Shown here one piece after another: positions 1 through 6,264 of a DNA stretch of 6,264 nucleotides (position 1 is the first letter of the stretch; the number at the start of each line of letters is the position of its first letter). Both the position numbers and the translations under genes were made by a program. Origin of the DNA: Lachnospiraceae bacterium (GTDB lineage: Bacteria; Bacillota; Clostridia; Lachnospirales; Lachnospiraceae); NCBI GenBank assembly GCA_017651385.1, contig JAGCCY010000188.1, forward strand, positions 1-6,264. Direction: 5' to 3'. The notes below the pieces were generated by a model, which saw only the letters and a program-made list of their open reading frames with translations, made no database searches and was not told the DNA's origin.

Positions 1-1749
1 AATTACAGAAATTTTAAGCTGACCACTTATTTTGTGGCTCAGGGTACGGCAAATGTGACCCGTGATGAGCTTCAAAAGCAGATTGACTGGTTTGGTAAAC
101 ACATGCGTCTTGACAAGGTTTACCTTGAGCCTTTCAGAGACAATGCTTTTGCAAGCGAAGAACAGGTCAAGATGTGCAAGGAAGTGTTTGAAGCAAACGG
201 CATCGAGGTAGCCGGCGGTATCACCACCTGCATCCCCACGCCCGAAGGCGACAAGCCTAAGCAGAGACTTTTCAATACATTCTGCTACAACGATGAAAAG
301 ATGCTTGAGACCTTGAAAAAGGCTTCCGCACTTAACGGAAAATACTTTGATTCTTTTATCATAGACGATTTCTATTTTACAAACTGTACGTGCGAAAAAT
401 GCAGTGCCGCCAAAGAAGAATACAACAAAGAGCATGGGATCACGGACGGAAGCTGGGAAGAATACCGTACGCATCTTATGTACGAAATATCCGAAAAATA
501 CATGATCGCCCCGGCAAAGGCCGAAAATCCGAATGTCAAGATCACCATTAAATATCCCAACTGGATGGAATCATATCAGGAAACAGGTTATGACCCGTTG
601 AGTCAACGCGATATATTCGAGTACATCTACACAGGTACCGAGACAAGAGATCCCAGGCATCAGGACCAGCATCTTCCGAGATATCTGTCCTACTCTCTCA
701 TGACATACATGGAGAATATGGCTCCCGGCAGAAACGGCGGCGGATGGTTTGATAACTTTGACTGCCAGATCATGGAATATTATCTTGAACAGGCTTACCT
801 TACAGCTTTTTCCAAGCCCAAAGAACTTATGATGTTCTGTTTCCAGTCCCTTTACGATTCCATGTTCGCGGCATCGCTGGGCTTCCAGCTTGATAAGCTC
901 GACGATCTGCTTGACGGACTCGGAAACACGATCGGAATTCCCTGCTATATTCCCGACAAATCACAGGGTGAAGATAATCTTCACGATTTCCTCGGCATGA
1001 ACGGATTCCCGATCGTTACCACGCCTTTCTTCCCCGAAAACGCAGACACGGTTCTTCTCACCGCTTCATCGGCTTATGATAAGGATATAGTTTCAAAGCT
1101 TGAAAAATTTGTTGCTAACGGCGGAAAGGCGATCGTAACAAACGGTTTCGTACTTGAGACTCTCGATAAAGGTCTTAAGGCCCTTACATCGGTCAGATTC
1201 AGAGGCAGACGCGTATCCACCAAGGATTTCGTAATGGAAAAGCACAATCGCTGGACAAGCGTTACCGGTCCCGAAGAAATATCATTCCCTCTTATGGAGT
1301 TCAGAAACAACTCAACCTGGGGCGCTCTTTGCAAAGGTCTTAAAAACGAAGAAAGCTATACTCTTCTTTCGCGTGACACATATGGCGACGGCCAGATGAT
1401 GATGATGGTCGTACCCGACGAATACGCTACAATAAGAAACTTCCCTGTAGAAGTTTTAAACCGGTTAAGAAAAGAATTTGAACTTAACGGTATCACATAC
1501 GAAGGTCCAGCAAACATAAGCCTTTTCGCTTATGATAATGACACTTTCGTGCTATACAATTACGTCACGAGCTGGGCCAACAACAGTGCAGTCACAGTAA
1601 GGATAAAGAACGCAAAGAAGCTTATCCCTCTTAATGCAAACAGATGGATGCCCAAAGAGTTCTTACCCCTTTACACCGAAGGTGATTATTCCGTCTTCAG
1701 ATTAAGTTCGGCAGTCGGCCTCTATGCGGGATACAGGATAGAACGCTGA
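1..1749 (+). CDS. GH42-like putative glycoside hydrolase, 5' end outside window
   Basis: The frame is open from base 1, giving 582 visible residues and a TGA stop. A GTG at 34 has no ribosome binding site and would cut into what looks like the first barrel strand (KLTTYFVAQGT), so the true start lies upstream, probably not far. Residues 1 to about 300 look like a TIM-barrel catalytic domain with motifs DDFYFTNCTCEKC (122-134), TGTETRD (211-217) and NGGGWFD (245-251). Residues about 350-386 resemble the Rossmann/GATase-like trimerisation domain of beta-galactosidases (LEKFVANGGKAIVTNGF). The C-terminus (about 505-582) looks like a small beta-sandwich. This domain order is that of GH42 enzymes. 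The CxCxxC at 129-134 plus Cys95 resembles the GH42 zinc site, but the usual Asn-Glu acid/base pair before it is replaced by Asp-Asp. No signal peptide is visible in this part, so location is unknown. Substrate and family number are unassigned; loss of catalytic activity is possible. Confidence 0.75.
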   Translation, partial: NYRNFKLTTYFVAQGTANVTRDELQKQIDWFGKHMRLDKVYLEPFRDNAFASEEQVKMCKEVFEANGIEVAGGITTCIPTPEGDKPKQRLFNTFCYNDEKMLETLKKASALNGKYFDSFIIDDFYFTNCTCEKCSAAKEEYNKEHGITDGSWEEYRTHLMYEISEKYMIAPAKAENPNVKITIKYPNWMESYQETGYDPLSQRDIFEYIYTGTETRDPRHQDQHLPRYLSYSLMTYMENMAPGRNGGGWFDNFDCQIMEYYLEQAYLTAFSKPKELMMFCFQSLYDSMFAASLGFQLDKLDDLLDGLGNTIGIPCYIPDKSQGEDNLHDFLGMNGFPIVTTPFFPENADTVLLTASSAYDKDIVSKLEKFVANGGKAIVTNGFVLETLDKGLKALTSVRFRGRRVSTKDFVMEKHNRWTSVTGPEEISFPLMEFRNNSTWGALCKGLKNEESYTLLSRDTYGDGQMMMMVVPDEYATIRNFPVEVLNRLRKEFELNGITYEGPANISLFAYDNDTFVLYNYVTSWANNSAVTVRIKNAKKLIPLNANRWMPKEFLPLYTEGDYSVFRLSSAVGLYAGYRIER

Positions 1750-1772
1750 TCCGCTCTTACCAAGACAAAAAT

Positions 1773-1806
1773 AAAGGGTACCTCCGAAAGGAGATACCCT
1801 TTTTTA
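1773..1806. terminator. Bidirectional Rho-independent terminator between convergent genes
   Basis: A hairpin with arms 1776-1785 and 1790-1799 closes on a GAAA tetraloop (1786-1789), with a single C/A mismatch (1781/1794). It is extended by A1773-1775 pairing with T1800-1802. On the plus strand it is followed by six T (1800-1805), which fits termination of the hydrolase-like gene ending at 1749. Read from the minus strand, the stem is followed by TTTATTTTTG, so it can also end the chemoreceptor transcript, whose stop codon is at 1822-1824. Confidence 0.9.
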
Positions 1807-1821
1807 TGTTCGTGATCGGTC

Positions 1822-3594
1822 TTACAATCTGAATCTTCCGATGATCTCTGCAAGATCCTTGGAAGAATTGTTGACATTTCCTCCGATCTCCTTGATCTCA
1901 TCCACGCTTCCGGCAACCGTTGTGGTGGTAGCGGTAAGCTCTTCGCTTGTTGCTGCATTCTCCTGTGATGCTGCCGCAAGAGAAGTAACTAGTTCGTTGA
2001 TCTCACTTATATCTCCGCCAAGGGCGGTATTTACGGAATTAAGAGTCGCTACATCGTCATTTACGATCTTTAAGTTATTGACTATGGTAGTAAAGCTCTC
2101 TTTTGTATCTTCAACAGATGCCCTCTGTTTTTCGACAAATTCCTTAACGAGCTCACTCTGTTCCGTTGCATAGTTGGCACTTTCTTTAAGCTGATCGAGC
2201 ATCTCATTAATGGTACTTGCCGAACTTGCGCTCTGCTCGGCAAGATTTCTGATCTCATCGGCAACTACCGCAAAACCTCTTCCCGCCTCTCCTGCTCTTG
2301 CAGCCTCGATAGAAGCGTTAAGTGAAAGAAGGTTAGTCTGCTGTGCGATACTCGAAATAAGGTCACTCGCGGTACTTATGTTGTTTGTACGCTCATCAAT
2401 GCCGTTGATCGCTTCAAATATCTTCTCAAATGCCTGAACGTTGCGATCCGTGATATCTGTAAGTCTGTCCACGATCTTCATGCCGTCGTTTGTGATAACT
2501 TCGATATCCTTGCATGCACTGTCAAGATTGTCGGTACTCTTTGCACTCTTTTCCATCTCACCGGTAATCTCTGTCATCTTACCCGAGATCTTTTCTATAT
2601 CCTCTGCCTGAGTGGATGCTGTTGTGGCAAGTTCGCCTACCGCAATATCGACATTCTTCATCGATTCGGCTGTCTCGGTCGTATTCTGAGCCATGAAATC
2701 ACTTGAAGATTCAAGTTCTTTCGATGCATCCTGAAGGGTTCCGATAATACTCTTCAGTTCGGTCTGAAGTTTTGTGGCACTCTGGGTAAGTCGGCCGATC
2801 TCATCGGCGTTGCCGTTTGCGCTAATTTCTTCCGAAAGATTCAGTGCAGCTATACTCTCAACGCTTTTTGTTACAGCTTTAACATTGATCCTTATGTAGC
2901 GAATAATAAATACACAGAATGTTGCGATACCTGCAAATACCAGAAGAATGATAACCGCAACGGTTGCGAGTCCGCTGACGGTCGATTTATGAAGTTTAAT
3001 CTTCTCGGCCTGGGCAAATTCAACAACCATATCCTGCATAGTATTGATAGTATCTCTTGCAATATCAAATGCCTCAGTCTGCTTATCGTAATCACCCGCT
3101 GCGGCTTTGGGCGCATAGGCGTTATACCAGATGCTGTACTGATTGTCAAAGAGTGTAAGATACTGTTCTAAAGTCTTTTCACCGTTTGAAAACTTTGCAA
3201 TGTCAGGATGAGTCTTTACTATCGCGGCTACCTTATGGATACCGTCGATCGTCTGCTTGCCGTTAGATTCATAACTGTCCAAAAGGCCATCCATCATCGC
3301 CTGATCGGGATTTACCTCAGTGTGTGTTTTTGCTATATATTGTTCCTCGGCATATATCGACTGATAAAAATCTCTGTCGGCAGAGATCAGTGCGGAATTG
3401 ATCTCATAGAGCTGATTGTAATACAGATCTTCAGATCTGTTCATTGTACTCATAAGCTGTACACTCATAAGTGCGACAGTGATAAGCAAAAATAATCCCA
3501 GCGGGATTACCATTGCCATCAGCTTGGCCCTTATACCTGCTTTAGCCATAAACCCCGATGTCTTGCCAATACTGCCTGTTTCTTTTTTACTCAT
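1822..3594 (-). CDS. Methyl-accepting chemotaxis protein (transmembrane chemoreceptor)
   Basis: This 590-residue receptor would control CheA through CheW in response to an external ligand. A short cytoplasmic lead is followed by TM1 (about 24-47), an extracellular, mostly helical sensor of about 160 residues (48-206) resembling a four-helix-bundle ligand domain, TM2 (about 207-232), a HAMP linker (about 232-285) and a long coiled-coil signalling domain to the C-terminus. The conserved hairpin tip is clear at about 411-456, including [20 protein letters not shown] (430-449). [11 protein letters not shown] (543-553) looks like a methylation-site region. There is no NWETF-type tail for tethering CheR/CheB. 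The start is supported by a GAGAGGGG ribosome binding site at 3601-3608, seven bases before the ATG. It follows malFG on the same strand, but a terminator lies between, so it probably has its own promoter. The sensed ligand is unknown; a sugar bound by the neighbouring binding protein is possible. Confidence 0.95.
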   Translation of the reverse strand: MSKKETGSIGKTSGFMAKAGIRAKLMAMVIPLGLFLLITVALMSVQLMSTMNRSEDLYYNQLYEINSALISADRDFYQSIYAEEQYIAKTHTEVNPDQAMMDGLLDSYESNGKQTIDGIHKVAAIVKTHPDIAKFSNGEKTLEQYLTLFDNQYSIWYNAYAPKAAAGDYDKQTEAFDIARDTINTMQDMVVEFAQAEKIKLHKSTVSGLATVAVIILLVFAGIATFCVFIIRYIRINVKAVTKSVESIAALNLSEEISANGNADEIGRLTQSATKLQTELKSIIGTLQDASKELESSSDFMAQNTTETAESMKNVDIAVGELATTASTQAEDIEKISGKMTEITGEMEKSAKSTDNLDSACKDIEVITNDGMKIVDRLTDITDRNVQAFEKIFEAINGIDERTNNISTASDLISSIAQQTNLLSLNASIEAARAGEAGRGFAVVADEIRNLAEQSASSASTINEMLDQLKESANYATEQSELVKEFVEKQRASVEDTKESFTTIVNNLKIVNDDVATLNSVNTALGGDISEINELVTSLAAASQENAATSEELTATTTTVAGSVDEIKEIGGNVNNSSKDLAEIIGRFRL

Positions 3595-3617
3595 GTTTTT
3601 CCCCTCTCTCTAAGGTG

Positions 3618-3656
3618 CAAAAAAATATAGAAAGCAAAAATGCTTTCTATATTTTA
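3618..3656 (-). terminator. Terminator after the malFG-type operon
   Basis: A perfect 14-bp AT-rich stem (arms 3622-3635 and 3642-3655) has a six-base loop that can close by one more A-T pair. On the minus strand it is followed by a run of T (complement of the A-run 3618-3625), so it fits termination of transcripts leaving malG, whose stop codon is about 40 bases upstream. The plus-strand side has only TTTTAT, so it is mainly leftward. It sits between malG and the chemoreceptor gene and should limit read-through into the latter. Confidence 0.85.
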
Positions 3657-3681
3657 TCAATCAACTATTATTAAATTATTA
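3654..3681 (-). promoter_or_regulatory. Weak candidate sigma-28-type promoter for the chemoreceptor gene
   Basis: On the minus strand TAAT (3681-3678) and ATTGATAA (3661-3654) are 16 bases apart, which partly matches the motility sigma factor pattern TAAA-N15-GCCGATAA (3 of 4 and 5 of 8 positions). TAAAAT (3656-3651) also resembles a housekeeping -10 box but has no good -35. The region is AT-rich, so chance matches are likely. It is listed because the chemoreceptor needs a promoter downstream of malG and this is the best fit seen. Confidence 0.2.
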
Positions 3682-3695
3682 AACTCGTCTGAAAA

Positions 3696-4565
3696 TTATC
3701 CTTTGACGGAACCGCCCGTAACGCCTTCAACATAGTAACGCTGGAAGCACATAAACAGGATCGTTACGGGAATCGCTACTATAACACCGCCCGCACAGAA
3801 CATTGTATATCGTGAAGCTATCATATCTTTACTGAGCCATGAATAAAGACCTACGGCAACGTTCATGCCGGCTGATGTGTTAAACGATATATATTTTGCA
3901 AAAATGAAATCTCCCCAGGGACCCATAAATGCAGTAAGTATAGTATAAATGATAATGGATTTTGAAAGGGGCATTATCATCTGTATAAGTACCTGAAGCC
4001 TTGTAGCGCCGTCCACTCTCGCCGCTTCATCAAGCGACATCGGTATGGTATCAAAGAATCCCTTGGTGATGTAATATCCCATACCCGAGGAAGCTATGTA
4101 CACAAGTATAAGTCCGGGAACCGCGTGTTCCATCGTAAGCCCCATATCCTTTAATACCCTGTACAGAATGATCATCGTAAGCATGCCCGGGAAAAGTCCC
4201 AGTATGAGCATGAACTTCATTAACGGCTTTCTTAACTTGAAACGGAAACGTGAAAGTGTATAACTCATGCAAAGCACTATAATGGTCTGAAGAACCGATA
4301 CGCAAATCGCCATCAAAAATGTATTGCCGTACCACCTTACAAAATCCGTATTCAAAAGGCCCGTGTAATTGTCTAATCCCCATTTTTGAGGAACCACATA
4401 ACCAACCTGCCAGGTTGATTCAACTCTGAAAGACTGAAGTACGATACATACAAAAGGTGTAAGCCAGATAATACTCATTATTATCAGAATAATGTAAATG
4501 GCTGTATCGCCGAGTCTTCTCTTGGCCTTCATGCCAAGACCCTTTGTTTTGGTATTATCGCTCAT
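3696..4565 (-). CDS. malG: Sugar ABC transporter permease, MalG type
   Basis: This is the second inner-membrane subunit of a carbohydrate importer of the maltose/oligosaccharide (CUT1) class, forming the channel with the MalF-type partner. The 289 residues match the usual MalG length (about 280-300). Six membrane segments are visible, at roughly 21-43, 81-104, 115-137, 148-167, 202-222 and 256-276. The ATPase-contacting EAA loop lies at about 176-200 (MSLDEAARVDGATRLQVLIQ), with the expected EAA...G core. The C-terminus VEGVTGGSVKG closely resembles that of MalG (VEGLTAGGVKG). The ATG overlaps the malF stop in an ATGA arrangement (4562-4565), which indicates translational coupling and paired synthesis. 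Its ribosome binding site lies inside the end of malF. Maltodextrin is the favoured substrate from family resemblance, but other oligosaccharides cannot be excluded. No ATPase gene is present in the window. Confidence 0.93.
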   Translation of the reverse strand: MSDNTKTKGLGMKAKRRLGDTAIYIILIIMSIIWLTPFVCIVLQSFRVESTWQVGYVVPQKWGLDNYTGLLNTDFVRWYGNTFLMAICVSVLQTIIVLCMSYTLSRFRFKLRKPLMKFMLILGLFPGMLTMIILYRVLKDMGLTMEHAVPGLILVYIASSGMGYYITKGFFDTIPMSLDEAARVDGATRLQVLIQMIMPLSKSIIIYTILTAFMGPWGDFIFAKYISFNTSAGMNVAVGLYSWLSKDMIASRYTMFCAGGVIVAIPVTILFMCFQRYYVEGVTGGSVKG

Positions 4566-5974
4566 TGCAGATCCCCCTCATTCTTGTTGGACGGAAGCAG
4601 GTTATAAACAACCAGCGTTATTATCGATACAACTATAAAGATCACAATACCTATTACGGAAGCCATATAGTACTGAGACTCCGCTCCTGTCGTGATCTTG
4701 AAAAGCCACGTTACCAGAAGGTCTGTATAACCTACCGAACCCGCAGCGGACGTTGCGGCGGAATTGGTGGGCCCTCCGGCAGACAAAAGGTATATGACAT
4801 TGAAGTTATTCATGTTACCCGTAAAGCTCGTAAGAAGATAAGGCCCCGTAATGAACAGCATATAAGGCATAGTGATGTGCCTGAACTGCTGAGTCGGAGA
4901 CGCACCGTCGATCTTTGCGGCTTCATAAAGATCCTGAGGGATATTAAGAAGTATACCCGTTGCTATGAGCATAAGGTAAGGAACACCGATCCAGATATTT
5001 ATGAGGATCACCAGTAATCTGGCCGAAAAGGCATGTCCCCAGAAATCATAAGGCGTTGAAAGAACTCCCCACTTTAACAAAAATCCGTTTATAAGACCCG
5101 ATTTATCAAACATCTTGGATACATACAAAAGTGAGATAAACTGAGGGATCGCTATGGTAAGAACGAATATCGTCCTCCAGACTTTCTTAAACTTTATGGT
5201 CTTACGATTGATCATAAGCGCCGTAAGTATTCCGAGGAAATAGTTTGAGAATGTTGCAAAGAACGCCCATACGATAGTCCATCCGAGGATTCCAAGGAAT
5301 ATCTTTCCGTAGGAACCCGAACCGTTCATTGCAAACAGTGTCTTAAAGTTTTTAAGGCCCTGCCACGTAAAGAGATTCGTAACATAACCGTCATGAGTGC
5401 CGTCATAATTGGTAAACGCAACAAGGATCATGAATACGATGGGAAGCACCGTAAATACCATGATACCGGTAACCGGAAGCGCCAAAAGGGTTTTATAAAA
5501 ACCTTCGTCTACCAGTGATTTAAGATCATCTTTGAACTTATTGAGCTTTTTACCGGCCGCAACAGTTTCCTGTGCAGCTTTTGCCTGCTTGATGTTCGCA
5601 CGCCATGACATGACGAACGCCACAATAAGAAAGATTGTCAAAACTCCGTAAAGCAGGATTTGGAATGAATTGTCGTTGAAAGCGTATACATACTGATCGT
5701 AAAATTCGTCGTATACTTCACCGGGACCTTCCTTGCCAAGCGAAGGCAGCATTGAAAGCCAGTAACATCCGCTGTTACCGCCCAGTCCCATAAACATATA
5801 GATAAAGAAAAGAACCTCAAACGCGAGGAAAATGAAGCCTCTTACAAGCTGGCCTCTCAAGAAATTACCCGCACCCATTACCACATAAGACAGCCTGGTC
5901 TTAAAGTCGCCTTTTGCAAAGGTGCCAAAGAAATCCGAAACCTCGTTTTTAATCGCTTTAAAAAATTTGGTCAT
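4562..5974 (-). CDS. malF: Sugar ABC transporter permease, MalF type, with N-terminal extension
   Basis: This is the larger channel subunit of the same importer, 470 residues. The core (about 160-470) carries the MalF-like sequence AFTNYD (186-191), a short extracellular P2 region (about 190-225), the EAA loop at 345-370 (NIPQDLYEAAKIDGASPTQQ and following), the GGPTN motif (400-404) and a TDLLVTWLFKIT segment (417-428) typical of MalF/MdxF/GanP proteins. Upstream of the core are about 160 residues with two further membrane segments (about 43-65 and 103-123), an outside loop containing two acidic stretches, and a charged, probably helical cytoplasmic linker (about 124-160). About eight membrane segments are expected in total. 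The P2 loop is far shorter than in E. coli MalF, as in Gram-positive relatives. The ATG follows an AAGAGGG ribosome binding site by nine bases. It is preceded by a hairpin after the putative binding-protein gene and overlaps malG by four bases. The substrate is inferred only. Confidence 0.93.
   Translation of the reverse strand: MTKFFKAIKNEVSDFFGTFAKGDFKTRLSYVVMGAGNFLRGQLVRGFIFLAFEVLFFIYMFMGLGGNSGCYWLSMLPSLGKEGPGEVYDEFYDQYVYAFNDNSFQILLYGVLTIFLIVAFVMSWRANIKQAKAAQETVAAGKKLNKFKDDLKSLVDEGFYKTLLALPVTGIMVFTVLPIVFMILVAFTNYDGTHDGYVTNLFTWQGLKNFKTLFAMNGSGSYGKIFLGILGWTIVWAFFATFSNYFLGILTALMINRKTIKFKKVWRTIFVLTIAIPQFISLLYVSKMFDKSGLINGFLLKWGVLSTPYDFWGHAFSARLLVILINIWIGVPYLMLIATGILLNIPQDLYEAAKIDGASPTQQFRHITMPYMLFITGPYLLTSFTGNMNNFNVIYLLSAGGPTNSAATSAAGSVGYTDLLVTWLFKITTGAESQYYMASVIGIVIFIVVSIITLVVYNLLPSNKNEGDLQ
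4573..4579 (-). promoter_or_regulatory. Ribosome binding site of malG inside malF
   Basis: GAGGGGG on the minus strand lies seven bases before the malG ATG, within the last codons of malF. It fixes the malG start at 4565 and, with the ATGA overlap, supports coupled translation of the two permeases. Confidence 0.8.
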
Positions 5975-5983
5975 CGTCCGTAA

Positions 5984-5990
5984 CCCTCTT
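5984..5990 (-). promoter_or_regulatory. Ribosome binding site of malF
   Basis: AAGAGGG on the minus strand lies nine bases before the malF ATG at 5974 and supports that start. It begins only a few bases after the T-run of the intercistronic hairpin, so malF translation initiates immediately downstream of a potential termination point. Confidence 0.75.
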
Positions 5991-5993
5991 ATT

Positions 5994-6030
5994 AAAAATA
6001 GGTTGGAGCCGAAGCTCTCGACTCCAACCT
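5994..6030 (-). terminator. Intercistronic hairpin, likely partial terminator or mRNA stabiliser
   Basis: Nine base pairs (6000-6008 with 6022-6030, AGGTTGGAG/CTCCAACCT) are followed, after one C/A mismatch, by three more pairs (6010-6012 with 6018-6020) around a five-base loop. On the minus strand the stem is followed by ATTTTTAAT, a short T-run. It lies between the putative binding-protein gene and malF, which appear to be one operon. Hairpins in this position usually let only part of the transcripts continue and protect the upstream mRNA, giving more binding protein than permease. Confidence 0.75.
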
Positions 6031-6054
6031 TATATTCAGTTTAGCATAACTAAT

Positions 6055-6264
6055 TTACTCTGCAAGTGAAACAGTTTCTGTTGCAGGATCGAATACTACA
6101 TAGTATGTTCCGTCTGCTTCAACAACGAAGTTATCGCCGCCGTTACCGAAACTTACATCCCAACTCTTACCCTGGCGAACCTTGAACTCTGTACCTGCTG
6201 CCATCTCAAATGCTTCAGCTGTCTTAAATGTTCCGTCATCCTGTGCTACCATATCAAAATCGGT
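6055..6264 (-). CDS. C-terminal beta-domain of a probable sugar-binding protein, 5' part outside window
   Basis: The frame stays open to the right edge, so the 69 residues seen are the end of a larger protein and the ATG at 6252 is very likely internal (the visible part starts TDFDMVAQDDGTFK). The segment reads as a small beta-sandwich: DGTFKTAEAFEMAAGTEFKV, then a tryptophan-containing strand (SWDVSFG), then GTYYVVFDPATETVSL and a TAA stop. The pattern of 'aGteFKvr...W...G...GtYyV.fd..t..v.l' resembles SusE/SusF-like or similar starch-binding modules found on amylases and cell-surface proteins. Its place directly upstream of malF suggests the extracellular solute-binding lipoprotein (MalE role) of the importer, carrying an additional C-terminal domain. 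An extracellular amylase or pullulanase with the same type of domain is the main alternative. Nothing of the binding-protein core is visible, so the function rests on context. Confidence 0.6.
   Translation of the reverse strand, partial: TDFDMVAQDDGTFKTAEAFEMAAGTEFKVRQGKSWDVSFGNGGDNFVVEADGTYYVVFDPATETVSLAE

Noticed and set aside
34..36. GTG as the start codon of the hydrolase-like gene
   Set aside because: The frame is open back to base 1, no Shine-Dalgarno sequence precedes the GTG, and the preceding residues look like part of the first barrel strand.
1841..2437. Plus-strand open frames antisense to the chemoreceptor signalling domain (1841-2173 and 2210-2437)
   Set aside because: Their low-complexity Ser/Ala/Leu content is what the complement of a helical, Ala/Ser/Glu-rich receptor domain produces. 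They are coding shadows.
3423..3440. Perfect 8-bp inverted repeat (ACAGATCT-TC-AGATCTGT), operator-like
   Set aside because: It lies inside the chemoreceptor coding region, encodes ordinary residues around Arg53-Leu57 and has no neighbouring promoter, so chance is the simpler explanation.
4544..5017. A 157-codon plus-strand open frame across the malF/malG junction
   Set aside because: It lies antisense to two well-supported permease genes, is rich in Arg and Tyr without any recognisable domain, and has no convincing ribosome binding site.
6250..6252. ATG as the start of a separate 65-residue small protein
   Set aside because: The frame continues to the window edge, no ribosome binding site can be judged in the 12 bases left, and the beta-domain looks like the end of a longer protein.

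Overview
The window looks like part of a carbohydrate-use locus from an anaerobic, motile Gram-positive bacterium, most likely a Lachnospiraceae relative such as the Butyrivibrio/Roseburia group. That placement is an inference. It rests on moderate GC, GAGGG-type ribosome binding sites, Rho-independent terminators with AT-rich spacers, a Firmicute-style MalF with a short extracellular P2 loop, and an extra beta-domain on what is probably the sugar-binding lipoprotein. No phylogenetic marker gene is present.

Layout. A plus-strand gene enters from the left edge and ends at 1749. It encodes a GH42-like, three-domain glycoside-hydrolase-type protein whose exact family I cannot name. A strong hairpin at 1773-1806 lies between it and the convergent minus-strand genes, and can serve both directions. 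On the minus strand, reading right to left, are: the C-terminal end of a gene cut by the right edge (6264-6055), probably the solute-binding protein of the transporter; an intercistronic hairpin (6030-5994); a malF-type permease (5974-4562); a malG-type permease overlapping it by four bases (4565-3696); a terminator (3656-3618); and a complete methyl-accepting chemotaxis protein (3594-1822).

How the parts may work together. The binding protein plus MalF/MalG form an importer for an oligosaccharide, with maltodextrin-like substrates the best guess. The ATPase is not in the window and may be a shared MsmX/UgpC-type subunit encoded elsewhere. The hairpin between the binding-protein gene and malF would make the binding protein more abundant than the membrane subunits. 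The chemoreceptor immediately downstream could couple swimming to the same nutrient, but a terminator separates it from the transporter and its ligand cannot be read from sequence. The GH42-like protein on the opposite strand may process a related glycan.

I see no RNA gene, CRISPR array, insertion sequence or phage feature. No gap longer than about 100 bases lacks a gene. The most interesting items are the unassigned GH42-like protein with a predicted Cys4 metal site, the beta-domain at the end of the putative binding protein, and the two minus-strand hairpins that partition expression. None of these amounts to a clearly new biological system.
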